Made by a program: the position numbers and the translations under genes
The notes under the pieces: generated by a model
Told to the model about the DNA's origin: nothing
Seen by the model: only the letters and a program-made list of their open reading frames with translations
Databases searched by the model: none
Shown: in pieces, positions 55,053 to 64,000 of the stretch
Layout: each line of letters begins with the position of its first letter
Position numbering within the stretch: the stretch's first letter is position 1
Source of the DNA: Kaistia granuli DSM 23481
GTDB lineage: Bacteria > Pseudomonadota > Alphaproteobacteria > Rhizobiales > Kaistiaceae
NCBI RefSeq assembly: GCF_000380505.1
Contig: NZ_AQYH01000019.1
Location: 153,867-217,866, forward strand
Reading direction: 5' to 3'
DNA: 64,000 nt

Positions 55053-55835
55053 TCAGTAGCGGAACTGTTCCGCGAGGATGCGATCGTCCCAGCTGTGGCC
55101 GGGATCGAACAGGATCAGGCTCTTCGCGCGCCGGTCCTGCTTGATGGCGATCTTCAGGACGGACTTGATCTCGGTATGGTCCGCGACCGCGTTGACCGGC
55201 CGTTTTTCCGGCTCCAGCACCTCGATCGACACCGTGATGTGATCGGGGATGAGCGCGCCACGCCAGTGACGCGGCCGGAAGGCGCTGATCGGCGTCAGGG
55301 CCAGGAGCGGCGCATGGATCGGCAGGATCGGGCCGTGCGCGGACAGATTATAGGCGGTCGAGCCGGCCGGCGTCGAAACCAGGACGCCATCCCCGATCAG
55401 CTCTTCCAGGCGCACTTGATCGTCGATCGAGATGCGCAGCTTCGCCGTCTGGTAGGACTGGCGGAATAGCGACACCTCGTTGATGGCAAAGGCGCGGTGC
55501 TCGTTGCCGGTGGCGTCATGCGCATCCATGCGCAGCGGGTGCAGCGTCGAGGGGATGGCGGCGGCGATGCGTTCGCGCAGGCTGTCCTCGCGATACTCGT
55601 TCATCAGGAAGCCGACCGAGCCCCGATTCATGCCATAGATCGGCTTGCCGGAATTCATGAAGCGATGCAGCGTCTGCAGCATGAAGCCGTCGCCGCCGAG
55701 GGCGACGATGACGTCGGCCGCCTCGGGGTCCGTGCTGTCATAGAGCGCCGATAGCCGCTCCTGGGCTTCGGTCGCATCCGGTGTCGCGCTGGCGATGAAG
55801 GCGATCGCCCCTTGCCGCGCTGGTTCGATCGCCAT
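55053..55835 (-). CDS. nadK: NAD kinase
   Basis: Phosphorylates NAD to NADP with ATP or polyphosphate in the cytosol. The 260-residue product has the GGDG motif at 47-50 ([11 protein letters not shown]), the conserved [12 protein letters not shown] and the [17 protein letters not shown] segment. ATG 55835 is preceded by GGGAGA at 5 nt; the open frame to 55880 is not needed. Converges with the nitroreductase gene. Confidence 0.95.
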   Translation of the reverse strand: MAIEPARQGAIAFIASATPDATEAQERLSALYDSTDPEAADVIVALGGDGFMLQTLHRFMNSGKPIYGMNRGSVGFLMNEYREDSLRERIAAAIPSTLHPLRMDAHDATGNEHRAFAINEVSLFRQSYQTAKLRISIDDQVRLEELIGDGVLVSTPAGSTAYNLSAHGPILPIHAPLLALTPISAFRPRHWRGALIPDHITVSIEVLEPEKRPVNAVADHTEIKSVLKIAIKQDRRAKSLILFDPGHSWDDRILAEQFRY

Positions 55836-55936
55836 GCTGTTCTCCCGGTCGCGACGGGCGCGTCGCGACCGTATTGCCAATTCGCATGCGGCCTATCATG
55901 TCGGCCGCGCCTTGCCAAACCGTTGCCGGTCCTCGA

Positions 55937-56638
55937 CTAGCGGATCGTCACCTCGAGCTGGCCGACGCCCTCGATGGCGGCGACGACGACATCGCCGCGC
56001 TCCAGCCCGCCAACACCGGCGGGTGTACCGGTGAAGATGAGATCGCCCGGCGCCAGGACGAACCAGCGCGACAGATGCGCGATGATGTCCGGCACCGACC
56101 AGATCATGTCGGCGATGTCACCCTTCTGACGCGGCTCGCCATTGACGGAGGCCGTCAGTTGGCCCGAAGCCGGATGGCCGATGGCGGCCGCCGGAACGAT
56201 CTCGCTGACCGGCGCCGAGGCGGCGAAGGCCTTGGCGGTCGCCCATGGACGCGATGTCTTCTTCGCGGCCGCCTGGACGTCGCGCCGGGTCAGATCGATG
56301 CCGACCGCATAGCCATAGACATGCGAGAGCGCGTCCTCCCTGGCGATGTCGCTGCCGCCGGACTGGAGGGCCACTACCAGTTCGACCTCGTGATGGAGGT
56401 CGGCGGTCTGGGGCGGGTAGGGGACGGGTGTGCCGGGCTCGACGATATCGTCGGGGTTCTTCAGGAAGAAGAAGGGCGGATCCAGCTCGCGCTTGGGATC
56501 ATGTCCCATCTCGACCGCATGGGCCTCGTAGTTGCGGCCGACGCAATAGATGCGATGGACGGGAAAGCGGGCCGCCGAATCGCGCACTCCGATCGAAATC
56601 GTGGGCGGCGGGGCGACGACGTAGCTCGGCTCGGTCAT
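55937..56638 (-). CDS. Fumarylacetoacetate hydrolase family protein
   Basis: 233-residue FAH-domain enzyme (5-oxopent-3-ene-tricarboxylate decarboxylase / acylpyruvase group). The start of the fold is YCVGRNYEAHAVEMG; metal ligands are the Glu pair in LHHEVELVV and an Asp in IDLTRRDVQ, and FTGTPAGVG closes the site. AGGAA precedes ATG 56638 by about 7 nt. In this short subfamily the activities are acylpyruvate hydrolysis or oxaloacetate decarboxylation; context gives no further clue. Confidence 0.9.
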   Translation of the reverse strand: MTEPSYVVAPPPTISIGVRDSAARFPVHRIYCVGRNYEAHAVEMGHDPKRELDPPFFFLKNPDDIVEPGTPVPYPPQTADLHHEVELVVALQSGGSDIAREDALSHVYGYAVGIDLTRRDVQAAAKKTSRPWATAKAFAASAPVSEIVPAAAIGHPASGQLTASVNGEPRQKGDIADMIWSVPDIIAHLSRWFVLAPGDLIFTGTPAGVGGLERGDVVVAAIEGVGQLEVTIR

Positions 56639-56812
56639 GGCGGCTTCCTGATGCAGCGGTGCCGTACTCTGTCCGGGGAGGTGTTGCGGTGCAAGTGTTT
56701 CGGGCTTTTGCGTCATGCGACGCAGTTGTCAGTTGCAGCGAGGCGATGCGGAGGCTAGTCCTCCCGCCTGCGGAGCGGGGCTCCGCCGGATCCATTTCGA
56801 GGCTATTGCATC

Positions 56813-57673
56813 ATGTCAGTCGAACCCGCGCGTTTTGTGCTCACTCTGTCGTGTGGGGATCGCCGAGGTATTGTCGCCGCCGTGGCGAACTGCATCGCCT
56901 CGCAGGGCTGCAACATCGTCGAGAGCGCCCAGTATGGCGACCCCGACAGCGGCCGCTTCTTCATGCGCGTCTCGTTCTCGGGTCTTTCGGAAACGACGGT
57001 CGAGAGCTTTACGCGCGGCTTCGAGCCGGTCGCGACGGCCTATGACTTCGACTGGAAGCTGCATGACCTGCGCGTCAAGCCGCGCGTCATGATCCTCGTT
57101 TCCAAGATGGGGCATTGCCTGAACGATCTGCTGTACCGCAATTCGATCGGCCAGCTGCAGATGGACCTCGTTTCGGTCGTCTCCAACCACGAGACGATGC
57201 GGCGCCGGGTCGAAGGCGAGGGGCTGCCCTACCACTATGTCCCGGTCGATGGGCGGAGCAAGGAAGACCAGGAGAGCGAGATCCTGGCCCTGATCGACGA
57301 GCAGAAGATCGATCTGGTCGTGCTCGCCCGCTACATGCAGGTGCTGTCGGACGACATGTCGGCACGTCTCGCCGGCCGTGTCATCAACATCCACCATTCC
57401 TTCCTGCCGAGCTTCAAGGGCGCCAAGCCCTATCACCGGGCGCATGACCGCGGCGTCAAGCTGATCGGCGCGACGGCGCATTACGTCACCGCTGAACTCG
57501 ACGAGGGTCCGATCATCGAGCAGGATGTCGGTCGCGTCGATCATTCGATGTCGGCAGAGGCGATGATCGCGCTGGGCCGCGACATCGAGAACACAGTGTT
57601 GGCCCGGGCGGTCAAGTTCCACATCGAGCATCGGGTCCTTCTCAATGACACACGGACAGTCATCTTCCGCTGA
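56813..57673 (+). CDS. purU: Formyltetrahydrofolate deformylase
   Basis: Hydrolyses 10-formyl-THF to formate and THF, balancing one-carbon pools. The 286-residue product has an N-terminal ACT domain (about 6-85, [18 protein letters not shown]) and a formyltransferase-like catalytic domain with [17 protein letters not shown] and [10 protein letters not shown]. The stop at 57673 lies 29 nt inside folD, so the two are translated in a coupled way. The start has no obvious ribosome site. Confidence 0.95.
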   Translation: MSVEPARFVLTLSCGDRRGIVAAVANCIASQGCNIVESAQYGDPDSGRFFMRVSFSGLSETTVESFTRGFEPVATAYDFDWKLHDLRVKPRVMILVSKMGHCLNDLLYRNSIGQLQMDLVSVVSNHETMRRRVEGEGLPYHYVPVDGRSKEDQESEILALIDEQKIDLVVLARYMQVLSDDMSARLAGRVINIHHSFLPSFKGAKPYHRAHDRGVKLIGATAHYVTAELDEGPIIEQDVGRVDHSMSAEAMIALGRDIENTVLARAVKFHIEHRVLLNDTRTVIFR

Positions 57674-58577
57674 GACCGTCGCCGCTATCATCGATGGCAA
57701 GGCGGTCGCCGCCGAAATCACCGTGAAAGTCGCGGTCGAGACCGGTCGCCTGATCGCGTCCGGCGGGCGGGCGCCCGGATTGGCCGTCGTGCTGGTCGGC
57801 GACGACGCGGCGAGCCAGGTCTATGTCGGCGCGAAGGGCCGCAAGGCCTCGGAGCTCGGCTTTCACTCGGTGCAGCACACGCTGCCGCTCGACACCAGCG
57901 AAGCCGAGGTGCTGGCCATCGTCGAGACGCTGAACAAGGATCCGGCCATCCATGGCATCCTGGTGCAGTTGCCGCTGCCCCGTCACATCGACACGTCGAA
58001 GGTGATCGAGGCGATCGATCCGGCCAAGGATGTCGACGGCTTCCATCCGATCAATGTCGGTCGCCTGGCGATCGGCGAACGGGATCGCGCGCTGGTCTCG
58101 TGCACGCCCGCGGGCTGCCTGCTGCTGGTCAAGCGGGTGCTTGGCGAGGATCTTGCCGGCAAGGACGCGCTGGTGATCGGCCGTTCCAACATAGTCGGCA
58201 AGCCGATGGCGCAATTGCTGCTGCAGGAGAGCTGCACCGTAACCGTCGCGCATTCGCGCAGCCGCAACCTGCCGGAACTGGCGCGGCGCGCCGATATCAT
58301 CGTCGCCGCCGTCGGTCGGCCCGAAATGGTGCGCGGCGACTGGGTGAAGCCCGGCGCGGTCGTCATCGATGTCGGCATGAACCGGATCGCGGCGCCGGAG
58401 CGCGGCGCGGGCAAGACGCGCCTCGTCGGTGACGTCGCCTATGCCGAGGCGGCGCAATCGGCTGCGGCCATCACCCCGGTTCCCGGTGGCGTCGGCCCGA
58501 TGACCATCGCCATGCTGATGGCGAACACGCTGGTCGCCGCCTGCCGCGCGGCAGGGCGAGCCGAGCCGAAGTTCTGA
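57645..58577 (+). CDS. folD: Bifunctional methylenetetrahydrofolate dehydrogenase / methenyltetrahydrofolate cyclohydrolase
   Basis: Interconverts 5,10-methylene-, 5,10-methenyl- and 10-formyl-THF. The 310-residue product carries the catalytic [14 protein letters not shown] (Y..K), [11 protein letters not shown], the C-domain [17 protein letters not shown] and the terminal [15 protein letters not shown]. It overlaps the end of purU by 29 nt. Pairing of folD with purU places formation and hydrolysis of 10-formyl-THF under one transcript. N-terminal ~12 residues are an extension relative to E. coli. Confidence 0.96.
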   Translation: MTHGQSSSAETVAAIIDGKAVAAEITVKVAVETGRLIASGGRAPGLAVVLVGDDAASQVYVGAKGRKASELGFHSVQHTLPLDTSEAEVLAIVETLNKDPAIHGILVQLPLPRHIDTSKVIEAIDPAKDVDGFHPINVGRLAIGERDRALVSCTPAGCLLLVKRVLGEDLAGKDALVIGRSNIVGKPMAQLLLQESCTVTVAHSRSRNLPELARRADIIVAAVGRPEMVRGDWVKPGAVVIDVGMNRIAAPERGAGKTRLVGDVAYAEAAQSAAAITPVPGGVGPMTIAMLMANTLVAACRAAGRAEPKF

Positions 58578-58621
58578 ACGATAGTTCGGTGACTGCGCTT
58601 TCCCCGGTCCCGTCCGGGAGG

Positions 58622-58638
58622 GGGAGCGCAGCGCTCCC
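58622..58638. terminator. Palindromic hairpin between folD and the convergent transporter gene
   Basis: GGGAGCGCAGCGCTCCC is an exact inverted repeat about a central A, placed between the folD stop and the stop of the EamA gene at 58640. No T-run, so activity is uncertain. Confidence 0.45.
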
Positions 58639-58639
58639 A

Positions 58640-59536
58640 CTATCCGCCGCGGGCGCGGCGACGTTCCCGATGCATCGTGTAGAGGCCGCTGGCGATGACG
58701 ATGGCGGCGCCGAGAATGGTGACGGGGTCGACGACGGTGCCGAACAGCAGCGCGCCGTAGAGGATCGCCCAGAGGATCATCGAATACTGCATCGGCGCGA
58801 TGACCGAAGCGGGCGCCAGCGACAGCGACCTCGCCACGAAAAACTGGGCGCTGCCCATCAGCAGGCCGGTGCAGGCGAACAGCGCCATGTCGGGCAGCGT
58901 CGGCGGCCGGAAGGTCAGCAGCGCGCCGGGCAGGTTGACGACGATCAGTCCGGCGACCACCGCCAGCACCATGACGGAATGCATCTCCTCACGCGCGATG
59001 CGACGCATGACCAGCACCGTGAACGCGCCGAGGCCGGCGCCGATCAGCGCGGCGGCGTGGCCGGCATGCAGCGTGGCGAAGCCCGGCCGCACCATGATGA
59101 TAATGCCGACAAAGCCGATGAGGACGGCGCCCCAGCGGTGCAGTCCGACGCGCTCGCCGAGGATCGGGATTGACAGCAGCGTGACGAAAAGCGGCGTGCA
59201 GAAGGCGATCGAATAGCTCTCGGCCAGCGGCAGCTGCGAGAAGCTGTAGAAGCCGAAGATCGTCGCTGTACCGGCGAGGATCGCGCGCAGCAGCACAAGA
59301 CGCGGATGGCGGATCGTCAGCGAACGGAGACCGCCATTGCGCAGGATCATCACTGTTAGCGGGATCATCGCGAACAGGGCCTGGCTGACGATGATCTGGA
59401 AGACGGAATAGCGGGCCGTCAGCAGCTTCACGATCGCATCGCTGGTGGCGAACATGATGTTGCCGGAGAGAGCGATCAGAATTCCAGCGACAACCCGTTC
59501 CGTCTGTTCGCTGGAAGCAGGCAGGACAGCGGTCAT
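58640..59536 (-). CDS. EamA-family (DMT superfamily) transporter
   Basis: 298-residue inner-membrane protein with ten predicted helices in two EamA repeats, for example [20 protein letters not shown] at the N terminus, [20 protein letters not shown], and [20 protein letters not shown]. Similar to the RhaT/YedA-like exporters; substrate unknown. ATG 59536 ([11 protein letters not shown]) has GGGAAG about 8 nt upstream, whereas the longer frame starts at TTG 59551. The second DMT-type exporter in the window; this one has no adjacent regulator. Confidence 0.88.
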   Translation of the reverse strand: MTAVLPASSEQTERVVAGILIALSGNIMFATSDAIVKLLTARYSVFQIIVSQALFAMIPLTVMILRNGGLRSLTIRHPRLVLLRAILAGTATIFGFYSFSQLPLAESYSIAFCTPLFVTLLSIPILGERVGLHRWGAVLIGFVGIIIMVRPGFATLHAGHAAALIGAGLGAFTVLVMRRIAREEMHSVMVLAVVAGLIVVNLPGALLTFRPPTLPDMALFACTGLLMGSAQFFVARSLSLAPASVIAPMQYSMILWAILYGALLFGTVVDPVTILGAAIVIASGLYTMHRERRRARGG

Positions 59537-59849
59537 CGGGGCGCTTCCCAATGGGGCTGCACACTCAAGCGCGCGTCTGTCGGGACGCAGCGCTTTTCGG
59601 CAATGGTGGACACGTCGGCCTCGGACGGTATGCGGGAGCGGCAGCCTGCCGGCAGAGACTCACCAGCCATGGTTGCAGCCTGATGCAAGCTCCGGCCGAG
59701 GGCGGAATCAAGGCGTATTCGCGCAGCTGCCGGGATTGTGCGATCTTGCCGGATGGTTGTGGCGGAAATGCCCCGGATCGGCCGGCGCGCCGCATTGGCG
59801 GGCCGTAGGAAACCGGTCAGGATGCCCGCCTACGATTCGAGAGGCCCCC
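59537..59849. other. 313-bp divergent intergenic region
   Basis: Lies between the EamA exporter and the epimerase gene. An open frame continues through it from 59445 into the epimerase, but the added residues are unlike the family and lack a ribosome site. No gene or RNA is supported. Confidence 0.45.
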
Positions 59850-60806
59850 ATGCATTCGAACAAGCGGATCCTCGTCACCGGCGGCGCGGGCTTCCTGGGC
59901 TCGCATCTTTGCGACCGGTTGCTGGCACGCGGCGACGAAGTACTTTGCGTCGATAATTTCTTCACAGGCTCGCGGCGCAATATCGAGCACCTGATTGGTC
60001 ACAAGCGCTTCGAGCTGATGCGGCACGACGTGACGTTCCCGCTCTATGTCGAGGTCGACGAGATCTACAATCTCGCCTGTCCCGCCTCGCCGGTGCACTA
60101 CCAGCACGATCCCGTCGCGACCACCAAGGTCAGCGTGCATGGCGCCATCAACATGCTCGGCCTCGCCAAGCGCGTGAAGGCGAAGATCCTGCAGGCCTCG
60201 ACCTCGGAGGTGTATGGGGACCCGTCGGTTCATCCGCAGACAGAGGACTATTGGGGCAACGTCAACCCGATCGGCATCCGCTCCTGCTACGACGAGGGCA
60301 AGCGCTGCGCCGAGACGCTGTTCTTCGACTACTGGCGCCAGCACAAGCTGCGCATCAAGGTGATGCGGATCTTCAATACCTATGGCCCGCGGATGCACCC
60401 GAATGACGGCCGCGTCGTCTCGAACTTCATCGTGCAGGCCTTGCGCGGCGAGGACATCACGATCTATGGCGAAGGCGGCCAGACGCGTTCCTTCTGCTAT
60501 GTCGACGATCTGCTCGACGGCATGGTCCGGCTGATGGAGACTCCGGACGAGGTGACGGGTCCGGTCAATATCGGCAATCCCAACGAATTCACCATTCGCC
60601 AGCTGGCAGAACGGGTGATCGCGCTCACCGGCTCATCCTCCAAGCTCGTCTTCCAGCCGCTGCCTTCGGATGATCCGCGCCAGCGCCAGCCCGACATCAC
60701 GCTCGCCGGACGCCTCCTCGACTGGAAGCCGACGATCGAGCTCGACGAGGGCCTCAGACACACCATCGCCTATTTCGACGACCTGCTTTCGGAGAGCGCA
60801 GCATGA
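59850..60806 (+). CDS. NAD-dependent epimerase/dehydratase, UDP-glucuronate decarboxylase (UXS)-like
   Basis: 318-residue extended short-chain dehydrogenase. GGAGFLG (11-17) binds NAD, STSE (117-120) and Y147-x3-K151 (SCYDEGKR) form the active site, and [11 protein letters not shown] plus [14 protein letters not shown] bind the sugar nucleotide. SCYDEGKR and [12 protein letters not shown] are typical of UDP-glucuronate decarboxylases, which make UDP-xylose for surface polysaccharides. GAGAGG lies 5 nt before ATG 59850. Overlaps the HIT gene by ATGA. No polysaccharide cluster adjoins it in the window. Confidence 0.9.
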   Translation: MHSNKRILVTGGAGFLGSHLCDRLLARGDEVLCVDNFFTGSRRNIEHLIGHKRFELMRHDVTFPLYVEVDEIYNLACPASPVHYQHDPVATTKVSVHGAINMLGLAKRVKAKILQASTSEVYGDPSVHPQTEDYWGNVNPIGIRSCYDEGKRCAETLFFDYWRQHKLRIKVMRIFNTYGPRMHPNDGRVVSNFIVQALRGEDITIYGEGGQTRSFCYVDDLLDGMVRLMETPDEVTGPVNIGNPNEFTIRQLAERVIALTGSSSKLVFQPLPSDDPRQRQPDITLAGRLLDWKPTIELDEGLRHTIAYFDDLLSESAA

Positions 60807-61222
60807 GTGTGACCTTCGAAGTCGCGGAGCGGATCGAAGCGGACAGCGTGCTGGTGGCCGAATGGCCACTTTCCCAGCTGCGGCTGATGGATGATCGCCG
60901 TTTTCCGTGGCTGCTGCTCCTGCCGCGCAAGCCGGGGCTCGAGGAGTGGACCGAGCTGTCGGATGAGGATCTCGCGGTCCTGGCGGTCGAGATCAAGCGG
61001 GCGAGCGCCGCGCTCGGCGCGGTGGCGAAGTTCGACAAGCTCAATGTTGGCGCCCTCGGCAACATCGTCCGCCAGATGCATGTCCATATCATCGGCCGCT
61101 CCATAGGCGATGCCGCCTGGCCCGGCCCGGTCTGGGGGCAGGGCACGCGCGAGCCGTATCCGGCCGAAGAGCGCGATGCGTTGATCGCCCGATTGCAAGC
61201 CACGCTGGCTACTTCCGACTGA
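60803..61222 (+). CDS. HIT domain-containing protein
   Basis: 139-residue histidine-triad family nucleotide hydrolase/transferase. The active segment is [14 protein letters not shown] (H93, H95); the third histidine of the strict HxHxH triad is replaced by isoleucine, and AAWPGPVWG follows, as is usual in this alphaproteobacterial subfamily. Joined by an ATGA overlap to the epimerase gene. A link between the two products is not known; it may hydrolyse a nucleotide by-product. Confidence 0.9.
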   Translation: MSVTFEVAERIEADSVLVAEWPLSQLRLMDDRRFPWLLLLPRKPGLEEWTELSDEDLAVLAVEIKRASAALGAVAKFDKLNVGALGNIVRQMHVHIIGRSIGDAAWPGPVWGQGTREPYPAEERDALIARLQATLATSD

Positions 61223-61306
61223 CGCTGTCGCCCAGTGAGGTTCGACGCGAATGATCGAAGCCTGTCGCCTTGTGCCGCAACCTCAGTTCGAACGCAGGGG
61301 ACCAAG

Positions 61307-61966
61307 ATGAGCGCCGGCTTCCTTTTTGACGGTCCGCATGACGGACGGGCAACGATCCTTTTCGCGCATGGTGCCGGCGCGCCGATGGATTCGGCGTCGA
61401 TGACGGCCGCGGCGAGGACACTGGCGACGGATGGGTTCCGCGTCGCCCGTTTCGAATTCAACTACATGGCCGAACGTCGCGCCGGCGGCGGACGCAAGCC
61501 GCCGCCCCGTGCCGACCGGCTGATTCCTGAATATCGCGCCGCCGTCGCCGCGCTGGCGGCCACGACACCGCTCGTCATCGGCGGCAAGTCGATGGGCGGC
61601 CGCGTCGCCAGCATGGTGGCGGACGAGTTGCTCGATGCTGGCGCGATTGTCGGCTTGCTTTGTCTCGGCTACCCCTTCCATCCGCCTGGACGCCTCGAAC
61701 CGTTGCGCACGGCGCATCTTGTCAACCTCAGGACACCGACGCTGATCTGTCAGGGAACGCGCGACGAGTTCGGCACGCGCGCTGAGGTTGGTGGCTACAC
61801 CCTTTCGGAAAGCATTGAGATTCTCTGGCTTGAGGACGGCGATCACGACCTGAAGCCGCGCAAGAGCGTCTCCGGCTTTTCGGTCGCGGATCATCTGGAA
61901 ACCATCGGGACCCGGGTCGCGATCTGGGCGGACGCGGTTCTTGGCCGAGCTTCGAAAGACTCATGA
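61307..61966 (+). CDS. Alpha/beta hydrolase family protein (KANL3/Tex30-like)
   Basis: 219-residue serine hydrolase-like protein. ILFAHGAGAPMDSASM near residue 18 supplies the oxyanion region, GGKSMGGR the nucleophile elbow (GxSxG), QGTRDEFG the acid and DGDHDLKPRKSVSG the histidine. This arrangement is the small family that includes Tex30/KANL3 and E. coli YcjY-like predicted hydrolases. AGGGG lies 6 nt before ATG 61307. Substrate unknown. Confidence 0.88.
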   Translation: MSAGFLFDGPHDGRATILFAHGAGAPMDSASMTAAARTLATDGFRVARFEFNYMAERRAGGGRKPPPRADRLIPEYRAAVAALAATTPLVIGGKSMGGRVASMVADELLDAGAIVGLLCLGYPFHPPGRLEPLRTAHLVNLRTPTLICQGTRDEFGTRAEVGGYTLSESIEILWLEDGDHDLKPRKSVSGFSVADHLETIGTRVAIWADAVLGRASKDS

Positions 61967-62072
61967 ACCCGAATCCCGGCTGAAGCGGCGGCTGGCCGGC
62001 GAATCAGCGGGCGCGTGAAAGCTGAAGCGCGAGGAACTCACGCGGCGATATCGGTGGAATGGATCGGGGATC

Positions 62073-62148
62073 TGGTGCCGGCAGCAGGATTTGAACCCGC
62101 GACCTTCGGTTTACAAAACCGCTGCTCTACCAACTGAGCTATGCCGGC
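62073..62148 (-). tRNA. tRNA-Thr (anticodon TGT)
   Basis: 76-nt cloverleaf read on the minus strand, acceptor GCCGGCA/TGCCGGC, D-arm AGCTCAGTTGGTAGAGC, anticodon TGT (complement at 62113-62115), T-loop GTTCAAATC and encoded CCA. Confidence 0.96.
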
Positions 62149-62284
62149 CCGGAGACGGGTGTAGTGAGGACGACACCCGCCGGTCAAGGTCGCGGGGCGA
62201 GGAATTATGCTTTCCAGTGCATTTCGGGACTGGGTCCCGGGATGGACCCCAGGCACGCCGCCAGCCGGACAGGGCAATTGGAGG

Positions 62285-62319
62285 CGAATCACGCGGGGAG
62301 AGGCCCCCCGCGTGATTCG
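62285..62319 (-). terminator. Perfect 14-bp hairpin downstream of rlmB
   Basis: CGAATCACGCGGGG (62285-62298) pairs exactly with 62306-62319 around a 7-nt loop. It lies just after the rlmB stop and before tRNA-Thr on the same strand. No T-run is present, but the stem is very stable. Confidence 0.65.
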
Positions 62320-62328
62320 GAGCATTTG

Positions 62329-63171
62329 TCAGGCGTTTGGCGCGCCGAGATGGCGGTGGGCGAGGTAGAGCGACAGCACCGCCGCGTTCGAAACGTTGAG
62401 GCTCTTGATCGCGCCGGGCATGTCGAGACGGGCGACGATGTCGCACCGATCGCGGGTCAGCCGGCGCAGGCCCTTGCCTTCCGCACCGAGCACGAGGGCG
62501 ATCCGGTCGCCGCGTATGCCTTCTTCCAGCGGCACGGTGCCCTCGCTATCGAGGCCGACGCAGGAAAAGCCCATATCCTTGAGGTCGGTGAGCGCCGTTG
62601 CGAGATTCGGCACTTCGATCATCGCGATGTTTTCGAGCGCTCCGGAGGCCGATTTGGCGAGAACGCCGGTTTCAGCCGGGGCGTGACGGCCGGTGGTGAC
62701 CAGCGCATCGGCGCCGAACGCGACAGCGGAGCGCAGGATGGCTCCGACATTGTGCGGATCGGTCACCTGATCCAGCACGATGATCAGGCGGGCATCGCCC
62801 AGCGCGTCGAGATCGAGAGGGTCCAGCGGCGCGACTTCGACCGCGGCGCCCTGATGCACCGCTTCCGAGCCGAGAAGCCTGTCGAGATCGCGCGGCGACG
62901 TGTCCTTGAGGTCGCCGGGCAGGGGCGCCCCTTCCTCGACCAGCCGGGTGGCGGCGTTCTGCGTCGCCAGCAGCTGCAAAACCTTGCGCCGGGGATTCGA
63001 CAGCACGGCCGCGACAGCGTGAATGCCATATATCCACAGCTGATCCGGGCGGCGTTCGGCCGGGGCGTTGGAGGCGAAGCGGCGCGGGCCGTTATGGCCG
63101 GGTTTACCCTTGCCACCCCGGAAATGCCCAGGTTGCCGCTGCGATCTGCTATGTTTGTTTTCGTCGGTCAT
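62329..63171 (-). CDS. rlmB: 23S rRNA (guanosine(2251)-2'-O)-methyltransferase RlmB (TrmH family)
   Basis: 280-residue SpoU/TrmH-class methyltransferase that modifies the ribosomal P-loop guanosine. A basic, Gly/Arg/His-rich N-terminal extension (1-40) precedes the substrate-binding domain (LWIYGIHAVAAVLSNPRRKV) and the knotted catalytic domain: IIVLDQVTDPHNVGAILRSA, IALVLGAEGKGL and IKSLNVSNAAVLSLY, the three SPOUT motifs. ATG 63171 begins MTDENKHSRSQ; the open frame beyond it to 63912 runs through two tRNA genes and into tuf antisense, so it is rejected. Confidence 0.95.
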   Translation of the reverse strand: MTDENKHSRSQRQPGHFRGGKGKPGHNGPRRFASNAPAERRPDQLWIYGIHAVAAVLSNPRRKVLQLLATQNAATRLVEEGAPLPGDLKDTSPRDLDRLLGSEAVHQGAAVEVAPLDPLDLDALGDARLIIVLDQVTDPHNVGAILRSAVAFGADALVTTGRHAPAETGVLAKSASGALENIAMIEVPNLATALTDLKDMGFSCVGLDSEGTVPLEEGIRGDRIALVLGAEGKGLRRLTRDRCDIVARLDMPGAIKSLNVSNAAVLSLYLAHRHLGAPNA

Positions 63172-63371
63172 GGCTCGCTTATACGAGGGACGCGCGAAAC
63201 CGGCAATCGAACCCGCTAGCGGAATCGGAGCCATGCACCGAAGCCGTGGAAGTTGTTTTGATATGCGTTGACAGGGCCGGGCAAGGTCGCCATAAGACGC
63301 CCATCGAACGGCCCGCCACGGTGGGTTTGTCCGGTAACTGCCTGAACGATGACGCTCTGCCGAAGTGATTT

Positions 63372-63456
63372 GGAGGAGTGCCCGAGTGGTTAAAGGGGAC
63401 GGACTGTAAATCCGTTGACTTAGTCTACGTTGGTTCGAATCCAACCTCCTCCACCA
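63372..63456 (+). tRNA. tRNA-Tyr (anticodon GTA)
   Basis: 85-nt class II tRNA: acceptor GGAGGAG/CTCCTCC, anticodon GTA at 63406-63408, long variable arm, T-loop GTTCGAATC and encoded CCA. Confidence 0.97.
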
Positions 63457-63476
63457 TTTCGACGGAACGTTAGCGT

Positions 63477-63550
63477 GCGGGTGTAGCTCAATGGTAGAGC
63501 AGCAGCCTTCCAAGCTGAATACGAGGGTTCGATTCCCTTCACCCGCTCCA
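63477..63550 (+). tRNA. tRNA-Gly (anticodon TCC)
   Basis: 74-nt tRNA: acceptor GCGGGTG/CACCCGC, D-arm AGCTCAATGGTAGAGC, anticodon TCC at 63509-63511, T-loop GTTCGATTC and encoded CCA. Twenty nt after tRNA-Tyr and 107 nt before tuf, probably one transcript. Confidence 0.96.
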
Positions 63551-63657
63551 TCACCTGAGCTTAGCGCTGTTCGCGCGGTTGAGCGCGATGCGTGGCGGTT
63601 GATGGTGCAGTTCGAGCCGTCCGGCTCGTTATAGCGAGACGACAGGAAGCGACGTCG

Positions 63658-64000
<343 letters not shown>

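Noticed and set aside
59445..59849. N-terminal extension of the epimerase frame
   Set aside because: The canonical NAD-binding N terminus begins at 59850 with its own GAGAGG site; the extension is unlike any epimerase.

Overview
The window is high-GC DNA with densely packed genes and reads as the chromosome of an alphaproteobacterium of the order Hyphomicrobiales (Rhizobiales). Pointers are a sitABCD metal transporter preceded by Mur-like repeats, a DUF3126 protein, a BTLCP cysteine protease with a CtrA-type box upstream, an NDUFS6-like zinc-finger protein, and the tRNA-Thr / rlmB / tRNA-Tyr / tRNA-Gly / tuf arrangement. I cannot fix the genus. No phage, insertion sequence, CRISPR array, rRNA or clear genomic island was seen. 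The two edge genes (sugar ABC ATPase at 1, tuf at 64000) are cut by the window.

Layout. 1-7949: a carbohydrate-acid catabolic locus (YtfQ/YtfR-type sugar ABC importer, galactarate/talarate-type enolase-superfamily dehydratase, lactaldehyde-type aldehyde dehydrogenase, FadR-type repressor, GMC dehydrogenase) with a 17-bp operator palindrome at the divergent promoter. 8057-10429: AraC-type regulator divergent from a methyltransferase. 10535-13202: an orphan amino-acid binding protein overlapping a YcbB-type L,D-transpeptidase. 13239-16818: AcuI-type reductase, GntP permease and patatin hydrolase. 17016-20537: sitDCBA. 20838-31558: MFS carrier, diguanylate cyclase, radC, map, CinA-like protein, gpt, EamA/LysR pair, P1 peptidase, tRNA-Leu, PadR regulator. 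31781-39534: acyl-activating enzyme, MASE1-GGDEF cyclase, FAD monooxygenase, zinc-finger protein, hydrolase, cysE, DUF3126, gamma carbonic anhydrase. 39739-45626: housekeeping genes including rhomboid, CBS, hisI, folE, a NifU-like scaffold and yidD.

45632-47459 is an ampR / class D beta-lactamase pair with a twin-arginine signal on the lactamase. thrS follows. 49730-52380 is the least explained region: four tandem minus-strand genes for secreted, Ser/Thr/Gly/Ala/Asn-rich low-complexity proteins, three of which carry two cysteines enclosing a lysine-rich loop near the C terminus. It is flanked by a 755-bp gene-free stretch and then a periplasmic protein with three beta-type repeats.

54401-64000 returns to housekeeping: nitroreductase, nadK, FAH-family enzyme, overlapping purU-folD, EamA exporter, UDP-glucuronate-decarboxylase-like epimerase with HIT protein, hydrolase, tRNA-Thr, rlmB, tRNA-Tyr, tRNA-Gly and tuf. 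Many start codons were moved inward from the longest open frame on the basis of ribosome binding sites, signal peptides or family length; these choices are stated per gene.
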